A DNA stretch of 64,000 nt from Kushneria pakistanensis (GTDB lineage Bacteria; Pseudomonadota; Gammaproteobacteria; Pseudomonadales; Halomonadaceae), in contig NZ_BMZM01000002.1 in NCBI RefSeq assembly GCF_014652795.1, forward strand, positions 994,025 to 1,058,024, given 5' to 3'. Of this stretch, positions 55,412 to 62,365 are shown piece after piece (position 1 is the stretch's first letter; each line of letters opens with the position of its first letter). A model generated the notes under the pieces. That model saw only the letters and a list, made by a program, of their open reading frames with translations. It ran no database searches and was not told the DNA's origin. The position numbers were made by a program, and so were the translations under genes.

Positions 55412-55750
55412 ATGTCCTGGCATCCCTATCTCTATCTGATTCTGGCCATCTGTGCCGAGGTCATTGCCACCAATGCGCTCAAGGCCTCCAACGCCTTCAG
55501 CCGACTGGGGCCCAGTTTGCTGACGGTCGTGGGCTACGGCATTGCCTTTTATCTGCTGTCGCTGGTGCTCAAGAGCATGCCGGTGGGCGTGGCCTACGCC
55601 ATCTGGGCCGGGCTTGGCATGGTATTGACGCTGCTGGTGGCCATGGTCGCCTTCGGTGAACGGCCTGATATGCCCGCCATGCTCGGCATTGCGCTGATCG
55701 TGGCAGGTGTCGTCGTGCTTCAGTGCTTTTCAAAAATGAACGCGCAATAA
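55412..55750 (+). CDS. Small multidrug resistance (SMR) transporter
   Basis: 112 residues with four membrane helices. AICAEVIATNALKAS (~10-24) carries the essential Glu of EmrE/SugE-type pumps; GVAYAIWAGLG (~57-67) is the helix-3 signature. EmrE types export quaternary ammonium and other cationic drugs as dual-topology dimers; the EIAT...YAIWAGLG pattern favours EmrE over guanidinium exporters. AGGAAGG precedes the ATG. It lies 12 bp after the TrmB-like gene. Confidence 0.92.
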   Translation: MSWHPYLYLILAICAEVIATNALKASNAFSRLGPSLLTVVGYGIAFYLLSLVLKSMPVGVAYAIWAGLGMVLTLLVAMVAFGERPDMPAMLGIALIVAGVVVLQCFSKMNAQ

Positions 55751-55856
55751 GCCGACATGAAATGCCGTGAATCCTGATCCGGCGCATTGCCACGGCACAG
55801 GCTTGCCCATTACTCTGAGGCTTAAACATGATGCCCATAAGATAGGGAAGTTTTTC

Positions 55857-57332
55857 ATGCCTGACAGGTTTGTGGCCGTAAGGTCATGCCGCTCGATTGT
55901 CTTACGCCTTTTTTCTCCCTTGATGCTGCTGGTGCTCGCAACGGCTCTGGCCGCCAGTGCCCGGGCCGATGGCTTTCCCGCCACAAGGGCGCTGGTCGAC
56001 AAGGGGTTTTTGGTAGGCGCTCAGGCGCGTCTTCTGGATAGCGGCGAGTCACTGGGCAGCATCGCGCCTGATCAGCAGATGACCCCGGCATCGGTATCAA
56101 AGCTTTATACGGCAGCGGCAGCATTGAAGCAGTGGGGACCACAAAAGCGCTTTACCACCGAGCTTCGCAGTGACGGTGCCATTGTGGATGGCGTGCTCAA
56201 GGGTGATTTGATCCTGGATGGTGGCGGCGACCCGGGCATGACCAGCGAGGATTACTGGCTTCTGGTACAGGGCCTGGCACAGCGCGGCATCCGTCGTATC
56301 GATGGTCGCGTGCTGGCCAGTCAGTGGCGCTTCGGTCCGGTCCCCTGTGTGACCACGGACCGATGCAATGCCCGCATGCGTACCCGCCATGCCTTTGATG
56401 CCCAGCTCACTTCCACGGCGGTGGATTTTGCTACCTGGTGCGCGCGCGTGATGCCGGGCGATGCCGAAGGCGTGCCGGCCCGGGTGACCAGCTGTACCGG
56501 GCCTACACCACTGACCCGGGTGGATAATCGTGTGATTACCGTGGCTCAGGCAGAGACCGGTATCAGTGCCGAGCGCACCACGGCCAACGGTGAAGACACC
56601 ATGGTGGTTTCCGGCCAGGTTCGTCTTGGCAGTGCGCCCAGCAATGTATATCGCTCCAGCGCCGATCCGGCAGTGCAGACGCTCAAGACACTGGCCTCGC
56701 TGATGGAGAATGCCGGCATTGCCGTCACCCAGGGATACGCTACTACCTCGACACGCCCTGGCAGTACGACGCAGGTGCTTTCAGCGGTTGAGGGCAAGCC
56801 GTTACAGGAGCAGCTGCTTCGCATGCTCAACTATTCCAATAACTTCATGGCGGATGTACTGGCGTTGAACCTGGTGAGCGGCGCGCCCAGCATGCAAAGC
56901 GCGGGTGCCGCACTCGATGCCTTTGCCACCAGTATTCCTGGTCATGGCCCTGTCAGTCTGCGCTCCGGCAGCGGCCTGACACCGGAAAGTCATACCAGCG
57001 CCAGCGGTGTCACGGCATTGCTTGACGATATGTACCATCAATCGGCGCTTTTTCCGGTATTTGTGGCGGGCATGCAGACACCGGTCAATGGGCCGATGAA
57101 CTTCATCCGTCGTGGCAGTCAGCGCTTTCAACAAAATGTCATGATCAAGACCGGCACGCTCAACGAGCCGGTGCCGGTACGTGCCGTGGCAGGCTATTTC
57201 CGCACGCTGTCGGGTCGCTGGGGGGCCTTCACGGTCATGGTCAACGGTCGGGCACCCACGCCCTATATCAACTGGACGACCACCCTGGAGGCGGTCGCCA
57301 GCGATGTCGATGCCATGATCGCAGGCCACTGA
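55857..57332 (+). CDS. dacB: D-alanyl-D-alanine carboxypeptidase/endopeptidase (PBP4 type)
   Basis: 491 residues. A signal peptide (LLVLATALAASARA, cleavage ~37) is followed by a class C penicillin-binding fold: SxxK as ASVSK (Ser79, Lys82), SxN as LNYSNNFMAD (~321) and KTG as KTGTLNEPV (~430). It trims peptidoglycan crosslinks in the periplasm. ATG 55857 begins just before the signal peptide; the frame is open to 55767 but no better start is seen. Faces the MBL gene, with a hairpin between. Confidence 0.93.
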   Translation: MPDRFVAVRSCRSIVLRLFSPLMLLVLATALAASARADGFPATRALVDKGFLVGAQARLLDSGESLGSIAPDQQMTPASVSKLYTAAAALKQWGPQKRFTTELRSDGAIVDGVLKGDLILDGGGDPGMTSEDYWLLVQGLAQRGIRRIDGRVLASQWRFGPVPCVTTDRCNARMRTRHAFDAQLTSTAVDFATWCARVMPGDAEGVPARVTSCTGPTPLTRVDNRVITVAQAETGISAERTTANGEDTMVVSGQVRLGSAPSNVYRSSADPAVQTLKTLASLMENAGIAVTQGYATTSTRPGSTTQVLSAVEGKPLQEQLLRMLNYSNNFMADVLALNLVSGAPSMQSAGAALDAFATSIPGHGPVSLRSGSGLTPESHTSASGVTALLDDMYHQSALFPVFVAGMQTPVNGPMNFIRRGSQRFQQNVMIKTGTLNEPVPVRAVAGYFRTLSGRWGAFTVMVNGRAPTPYINWTTTLEAVASDVDAMIAGH

Positions 57333-57336
57333 CACG

Positions 57337-57360
57337 ATGCCCGGCCTAATGGTCGGGCAT
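57337..57360. terminator. Hairpin between dacB and the MBL gene
   Basis: ATGCCCGGCC and GGTCGGGCAT pair over ten positions (one G-T) around a TAAT loop. It overlaps the last codons of the leftward MBL gene and follows the dacB stop by 4 bases; T runs are short, so partial termination at best. Confidence 0.55.
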
Positions 57361-58167
57361 TGCCCTTTCTTCAAAGTTGTTGAGCAGGCGGCGCAGTCCG
57401 TCCCGCAATGACTCTCCTGACATGGTCAGGCCATGGCCGGTCATGGCCACGCTGGGTGCCAGTTCGGCCAGTATCTCCACCGAACGGCGTGCTGCTGCCC
57501 AGTCGGGCGTGAAATAGCGCGGTGGCCCACTGATCTCACGGTGCTGGGTGAGCACCTGATAAAGCGATTCCTGTTTGACGGTGACGAAGGCGTCGCCGGC
57601 CAGCAGGGCGCGATCCTCGTCACGAAAAAGCGAGACGTGCCCCGGGGCGTGACCCGGCGTGTGCAGCCAGCGCCAGTCAGGGAGCGAAGGCACCTGGCCA
57701 TCCTCCGGCAGGGGATGCACATGGTGGCCAAGATCAATCGGCTGCGTGGGGAAAAGCCCTGACATTGAGGGAATGATGCCACCGCCGGCCTGCTTGTCGG
57801 GCGGGGGGTAATGCGCCTGACCGGTCAGATAGGGCAGCTCCAGGGGGTGGGCATACACGGGCACATCCCAGTGCTGCGCCAGCTCCACGACGGCACCGAC
57901 ATGGTCAAAGTGTCCATGCGTCAGGATGATGGCGCGTGGTGCCACGCCCTCACCAAATCGATCGGCCGCTTCACGAATGATGTCATCTTCGCAGCGTGGC
58001 ATGCCGGCATCCACGAGCACCCACTCTCCCTGCGAGGGCAGGCCCACAAAATACACATTCACGATCTGAACCGGATAGCAGTACACCTCCGGCAGCACTT
58101 CGTATCCCTTGCCACTTTTGATGGATGTCAGCGGAAGATGTTTGTCATGCAGGGGGTTGTCGGCCAT
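57346..58167 (-). CDS. MBL-fold metallohydrolase
   Basis: 273 residues. The metal site THGHFDHVGAV (H-x-H-x-D-H, ~94-104), a His in TPGHAPGHVSLF (~184) and GDAF (Asp ~200) give a two-metal metallo-beta-lactamase-fold hydrolase of the glyoxalase II-like type. The exact reaction is unknown. ATG 58167 is preceded by GGGAG; 58197 is an alternative. It converges on dacB and is divergent from dgkA. Confidence 0.9.
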   Translation of the reverse strand: MADNPLHDKHLPLTSIKSGKGYEVLPEVYCYPVQIVNVYFVGLPSQGEWVLVDAGMPRCEDDIIREAADRFGEGVAPRAIILTHGHFDHVGAVVELAQHWDVPVYAHPLELPYLTGQAHYPPPDKQAGGGIIPSMSGLFPTQPIDLGHHVHPLPEDGQVPSLPDWRWLHTPGHAPGHVSLFRDEDRALLAGDAFVTVKQESLYQVLTQHREISGPPRYFTPDWAAARRSVEILAELAPSVAMTGHGLTMSGESLRDGLRRLLNNFEERAMPDH

Positions 58168-58243
58168 GGTGATGGCTCCCTTTGGTAGGCTTGCCAACAG
58201 CCTGGTAGGTCAGGGGGCATCTGCGCCATAACATTGGAAAGAT

Positions 58244-58330
58244 TTTAAGGGGGATCTTTTTGAGGCTGCGGCCGGCGTTGGTCGTGGCCCCCCGGGGCGC
58301 TGCTTTGGTAGGATGCACGCTCCCCTTAAA
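58244..58330. promoter_or_regulatory. Long-range complement in the dgkA upstream gap
   Basis: TTTAAGGGG at 58244-58252 is the exact reverse complement of CCCCTTAAA at 58322-58330, with 69 bases between. A second small hairpin (GCAGG-TTG-CCTGC) follows near 58336. These could fold the dgkA leader, or be chance. Confidence 0.35.
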
Positions 58331-58380
58331 GATGGCAGGTTGCCTGCAACACCTGTGATCCATGGACAGGAAACCTCTGC

Positions 58381-58749
58381 ATGAAACCCGCGCATACCGG
58401 CATCAGGCGGCTATTTCATTCCACGCGCTACTCCTGGAAAGGACTGACGGCCGCCTGGACCAATGAGGCCGCCTTCCGACAGGAGCTGATCGTGACCGTA
58501 CTGTTGCTGCCGGCCACGTTCTGGCTGGGACAGTCGCTGATCGAATGGCTCTTGTTGATGGGCAGTGCGGTGCTGGTCATGGCAGTGGAGCTGCTCAATT
58601 CCGCCGTGGAAACCGTGGTGGATCGCATTGGCGTTGAGCATCACGAGCTCTCCGGACGTGCCAAGGACCTGGGCTCGGCCGCCGTCTTTCTCTGCGTGCT
58701 GTTTGCCTTTCTGGTCTGGGGCAGCCTGCTGGTCGTGCGACTGGTCTGA
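58381..58749 (+). CDS. dgkA: Diacylglycerol kinase
   Basis: 122 residues, full length for DgkA. Three membrane helices; NEAAFRQEL (~28-36) and AVELLNSAVETVVDRIG (~66-82) with the catalytic Glu are diagnostic. It phosphorylates diacylglycerol from lipid turnover (membrane-derived oligosaccharide synthesis) to phosphatidate in the inner membrane. ATG 58381 has GGAAAC upstream. It converges with the cyanase gene, 43 bp apart. Confidence 0.95.
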   Translation: MKPAHTGIRRLFHSTRYSWKGLTAAWTNEAAFRQELIVTVLLLPATFWLGQSLIEWLLLMGSAVLVMAVELLNSAVETVVDRIGVEHHELSGRAKDLGSAAVFLCVLFAFLVWGSLLVVRLV

Positions 58750-58792
58750 CCGCGCCAGGGCTATTGACGCGGCCTGAGTCAGGCGCCGGCAG

Positions 58793-59236
58793 CTACCAGC
58801 TCTTGTAGGGCAGGAATTTGCCGTTCATGGTGATTTTGACCCGATCGCCCTTCGGGTCTTCCACACGCTCAACATCCATCGAAAAGTCGATGGCACTCAT
58901 GATCCCGTCACCAAATTTTTCCTGAATGACATCCTTGAGCGTCGGCCCGTAGACGCCCACCACCTCGTAAAGGCGATAGATCAACGGATCCTGCGGAATG
59001 GCGCCATCCCAGGTCTTGGTCGGGCAGGCTTTTAGTGCTTCGATGAGTGCGTCATCTTCAAGGCCCAGGGCCGTTGCGATTTTTTGAGCGATGTCCGGCG
59101 GGGCACTGTTCATGCCGTAACAGACAGATGCCACCCAGACCGGTGAGCGGTCCACGGCGTGGCCCAGATCGTCCCAGCTCATCTTCTGACGCGCCCGGGC
59201 GGCCATCAGGGTGTGGTGCATTTCAGGTTTATCCAT
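58793..59236 (-). CDS. cynS: Cyanate hydratase (cyanase)
   Basis: 147 residues. The catalytic set is Arg88 and Glu91 in IYRLYEVVGVYG and Ser114 in GIMSAIDFSM, equal to E. coli Arg96, Glu99 and Ser122. It converts cyanate and bicarbonate to ammonia and carbon dioxide, as a decamer. The N-terminal helical domain looks like a repressor-type HTH fold but does not bind DNA. ATG 59236 is chosen; the frame is open to 59269. No cynT or cynX is adjacent. Confidence 0.95.
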   Translation of the reverse strand: MDKPEMHHTLMAARARQKMSWDDLGHAVDRSPVWVASVCYGMNSAPPDIAQKIATALGLEDDALIEALKACPTKTWDGAIPQDPLIYRLYEVVGVYGPTLKDVIQEKFGDGIMSAIDFSMDVERVEDPKGDRVKITMNGKFLPYKSW

Positions 59237-59312
59237 GACATGACGCTCTTGTAGGTTATTGGAAGTCACGTGTCAGCTATAACATCGTGTGCGCGTCAGG
59301 GCCAGCACGGGA

Positions 59313-59777
59313 TCAGCGTGCTGCCTGCGTTTCGGGCTTGATCAGCAACGCCAGTGCCGGCATGACCTGAAGCTCGATGGCCGGGTCAATCATGTTCTCG
59401 GGAGGCGGCGATAAAAGCGGTGCCCAGGCGCGCTCGAAATCGACGTCAGGACGCAATCGGGCCTCGCCCAGACGAGCCAGATAGACCTCCAGCATGTCGA
59501 GCCGGCCGTTCTCGTCAGGCGCGGCAAAGCGACCCAGCCAGGCGCTGTCCGGTTTCGGCGCGCCCTCGGCCAGCAGGGTCGTGCAAAGCCCTGTCACGGC
59601 GCTCGTTAATGCGTCATCGTCGGCGTCCCGGTCGATGGTGGCGGCGGGCAGGTTATAGCGGACCTGCTGCGCCCGGCGTATCAGCAGAACTTCGTTACGG
59701 GCGCTGAGCAGGGCCAGCCCCACGTGACGACGCGGCGTACGCCGTTCGGTTGTTTCCGGTAAATTGATATCGTTCAT
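59313..59777 (-). CDS. Nudix-like protein with lost catalytic motif (second of pair)
   Basis: 154 residues. The chain RRHVGLALLSARNEVLLIRR (~16-35), then NLPAATID, follows the strand order of a Nudix fold, but the LPGG is LPAA (43-46). The REUxEExG helix reads GLCTTLLA at 63-70, so no catalytic Glu remains. It is unlikely to be an active hydrolase and may bind a nucleotide or a partner. ATG 59777 lies one base below the previous stop, so the pair is co-translated. The frame is open further up but that part overlaps the neighbour. I do not recognise a named family. Confidence 0.68.
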   Translation of the reverse strand: MNDINLPETTERRTPRRHVGLALLSARNEVLLIRRAQQVRYNLPAATIDRDADDDALTSAVTGLCTTLLAEGAPKPDSAWLGRFAAPDENGRLDMLEVYLARLGEARLRPDVDFERAWAPLLSPPPENMIDPAIELQVMPALALLIKPETQAAR

Positions 59778-59778
59778 G

Positions 59779-60177
59779 TCAGCCAAACCGTTTGCGCAGG
59801 GCCGGCAGCACGTTATCTCCGAGCAGCGGCGACAGGGCCAGCGTGTTGTCGTCAAGCGTCATCCATTGCAGTGTCTCGACCTCGCCGCCAGGGGTGGCAT
59901 CCCCGTCAAAATCCTCGATCACAAAGACGTCGGCATCAATTCGCGATTCACCTTCCTCACTGCGAAAGCGCCCCAGCATAATGCATGTTTCATTCTCGAG
60001 CACCTGCCCCAGACAGGGCTTGCAGCAGCGTGACAGGGTCGCCAGCGGCGTCTCTGCGTGCTGCGCGGATGGCGCACCGCCCGGCAGGGTAAAAAAGGGT
60101 TGATGCGCGAGCTTGACCACCAAAAGCCGGCGGGCAGTGTCCAGCAGGCAGCCGGCCACAATATGTGTTGCGGTCAT
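59779..60177 (-). CDS. Nudix-like protein with Cys-substituted Nudix box (first of pair)
   Basis: 132 residues. TLPGGAPSAQHAETPLATLSR (split at 30-40 and 41-50) matches the start of a Nudix box through Glu42 and Arg50. The next positions read CCKPCLG (51-57), where the motif wants E-U-x-E-E-x-G. The first motif Glu is present, but the metal-binding Glu residues are replaced by Cys and Pro, and the spacing is two residues longer. Catalysis by the normal route looks impossible. ATG 60177; a perfect 17-bp tandem repeat lies upstream. Downstream gene is a second degenerate Nudix-like protein. Confidence 0.7.
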   Translation of the reverse strand: MTATHIVAGCLLDTARRLLVVKLAHQPFFTLPGGAPSAQHAETPLATLSRCCKPCLGQVLENETCIMLGRFRSEEGESRIDADVFVIEDFDGDATPGGEVETLQWMTLDDNTLALSPLLGDNVLPALRKRFG

Positions 60178-60221
60178 GAAAGGGCTCCGATATCGATGGA
60201 AGGGAGGTGGCTTGCGCCGGT

Positions 60222-60255
60222 CATGCAGGGCCACCTGACATGCAGGGCCACCTGA
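60222..60255. repeat. Perfect 17-bp tandem duplication
   Basis: CATGCAGGGCCACCTGA occurs twice head to tail (60222-60238, 60239-60255) in the gap between the AbrB gene end and the Nudix-like gene start. Likely a recent slippage duplication in the 5' region of the Nudix-like pair. Confidence 0.95.
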
Positions 60256-60272
60256 TGCTGAGGATAGAACAC

Positions 60273-61352
60273 TCAGCCCGGATGACCGGACGGCTCCCGT
60301 GCAAAGCGGGCAATAAAACGCGCCATCGAGGGGCCGATGAGTACCACGGTAAAAAGCCGTAGCGCCTGCAGGGCCGCCACGATTGCGACATCAGCATGAG
60401 TATCGAGTGCGATGATGGTCATCGAGTCCAGCCCGCCCGGGCTGGTGGCCAGATAAAGCGTCAGAAAATCACTGTGCATCAGGGGCACCAGCATCAGCGC
60501 CGAGAGCGCGCAGAAACCGATCAGCATCAGAGAGGCCAGCAGCATCCATTTGAAGGCGTGCATGACGTTGCGAATGGTCTGACGGTCAAAGCGCAGGCCC
60601 ACGTAGATACCGATGCAGGCATAGGCGGCTTCCAGCAGCGGTAGTGGCAGCTGAATGTCGATGACACCGGAGACCTGGACCACGGTGCCCAGCAGCATCG
60701 GCCCCAGCAGCGCGCCGGCCGGCAGCAGGCGATCACAGACGAGAATGCCCACGATGATCAGCGCGATCGAGACCGCGAGTGACACCAGGCCGTGGAGGTC
60801 CCACGTCATGCCATGGGAGGGGGCATGGGATCCCCCCGAGACGCCCAGAAAATGGCTGACCAGCGCACCTGCCATGATCACGCAGATCACGCGCACATAC
60901 TGCATGGTGGCAACGATTCTGGGATCAGCGTTGGCCTGCTCCGACATGGCGACCATTGCCGCCGCCGCGCCCGGCGTGGTGCCCCAGGCTGCTGTCGTGC
61001 CGGGCAGGCCGCCATAGCGCACCAGCAGGATGCCGACCACGGTACTCAATACCAGCGTGACCACGGTGGCCAGCATCATGGCCGGCCAGCTCTCGGCGAT
61101 GGTGGAAAGCACCGACAGTGTCATCGCCTGGGCGATCAAAAGCCCGATCACCCCCTGACCTGACTTGAACAGCACGCGCGGCAGTTTCAACCCGCCGATC
61201 ATGACGCCAAAGACCACCGAGACCGCCATGGGGCCGATCAACGCGCCGGCGGGCATGTGTACAAGCTGCAGTAAAAGGCTTGCCAGGGCGCAGGCACTCA
61301 ACAGCAGCACCCAGCGAAGAAGGGAAGAGGCAGGCAGGCGATCGGCAAGCAA
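60273..61352 (-). CDS. AbrB-family membrane transporter
   Basis: 359 residues, about ten membrane helices in two repeats. GALIGPMAVSVVFGVMIGG (~36-54) and GALLGPMLLGTVVQVSGV (~212-229) are the duplicated AbrB marks; GTTPGAAAAMVAMSEQANAD (~124-143) is conserved. The family is often named from a link to ammonia monooxygenase and its transported substrate is not known. The start is a TTG at 61352 with GGAG ten bases upstream; uncertain. It follows the amidohydrolase by 56 bp, so they may form one operon. Confidence 0.85.
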   Translation of the reverse strand: MLADRLPASSLLRWVLLLSACALASLLLQLVHMPAGALIGPMAVSVVFGVMIGGLKLPRVLFKSGQGVIGLLIAQAMTLSVLSTIAESWPAMMLATVVTLVLSTVVGILLVRYGGLPGTTAAWGTTPGAAAAMVAMSEQANADPRIVATMQYVRVICVIMAGALVSHFLGVSGGSHAPSHGMTWDLHGLVSLAVSIALIIVGILVCDRLLPAGALLGPMLLGTVVQVSGVIDIQLPLPLLEAAYACIGIYVGLRFDRQTIRNVMHAFKWMLLASLMLIGFCALSALMLVPLMHSDFLTLYLATSPGGLDSMTIIALDTHADVAIVAALQALRLFTVVLIGPSMARFIARFAREPSGHPG

Positions 61353-61408
61353 GGTCGTCAGGCTCCGGCAGCAGTCAGAAAAATGGGCGGGATCGCGATG
61401 ATACGGTG

Positions 61409-62227
61409 TCAGGCCACACTGTCACTGCCGCGCGGTCGGTAAAGGGCAACGGCATTGTCATGCAGCGCCAGCATGGCATGCGCATCCCCCAGGGTGTTGT
61501 GCAAAAGCTCGATATCGCCTTCCCTGAAGGGGCGGGGAGAGCGCGTCCCTGGCAGGTCGGTACCAAAGATCAGGGCGTGCGGATTGATATCGGCAATGGC
61601 GGCAAGCGTGGCCGGTACATCAAGCGATACGCGCCCGAAGCCTGATGCCTTGACGTGAGCCCCCGCTTCCACCAGCGCCAGCAGGGTCGGCAGGCCCTCG
61701 TGCGACAGCCCCAGATGATCGATGACCATCGATGGCAATGCACGCAGCAGTGTCAGGTGCGGGGCAAGATCCTGGGCATCGGCGTAGATCTCGCAGTGCC
61801 AGCCGACCATGTCGAAAACGCGTCGGGCCTGGCGGACCATGGCGCCGATGTCCTGGCGGCCGCCACGTCTGAGGTTGAACCGGATGGCCCGGACACCGGC
61901 CTCGTCAAGCTCGAGCAGGCGCTCATCACTGACCTCGTCAGGCAGCTGGGTCACGCCCACGAAATCGCCGCCCATTTCTGCAAGGGCGGCCAGCAGATAG
62001 TCCTGATCCGTGCCCTGAAAGGAGCCGGAGACAATCGCGCCGCCACGGATGTCCAGCCCGCGGGTGGCCTTCTGATAATCCTCGACAGTGAAGGGTCCCG
62101 GACGATACCCCTGGTTGTCGATCAGGGCAAAGCGGGGATCAATGATATGCAGGTGCGCATCAAAGCAGCCATGCGGCTCACGATGATCGTGTCGGTAGTG
62201 TCCGTTGAAGGGGATAACCTCGGCCAT
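61409..62227 (-). CDS. Amidohydrolase-family TIM-barrel hydrolase
   Basis: 272 residues. CFDAHLHIIDPRF (~21-33) gives the H-x-H metal motif, MVIDHLGLSH (~170) the barrel His and FGTDLPGTRS (~225) the late Asp. These are marks of the amidohydrolase-2 family, which hydrolyses lactones or decarboxylates cyclic acids. Members like this are often 4-sulfomuconolactone or pyrone-dicarboxylate lactonase relatives, but I can't name the substrate. ATG 62227 is chosen; the frame begins at 62293. It may share a transcript with the AbrB transporter. Confidence 0.85.
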   Translation of the reverse strand: MAEVIPFNGHYRHDHREPHGCFDAHLHIIDPRFALIDNQGYRPGPFTVEDYQKATRGLDIRGGAIVSGSFQGTDQDYLLAALAEMGGDFVGVTQLPDEVSDERLLELDEAGVRAIRFNLRRGGRQDIGAMVRQARRVFDMVGWHCEIYADAQDLAPHLTLLRALPSMVIDHLGLSHEGLPTLLALVEAGAHVKASGFGRVSLDVPATLAAIADINPHALIFGTDLPGTRSPRPFREGDIELLHNTLGDAHAMLALHDNAVALYRPRGSDSVA

Positions 62228-62365
62228 GGCAACTCCTTGAACATCCAGCGATAACGCGGCAGCACGTTTTGTGCCCCGGGCAGGCAATGACAAGCATGCG
62301 GGGTGATGGCTCGAACTGCAATCTTCGTTATGCTGACAGACAACGGATCAACGAGAGGCCTTTCC

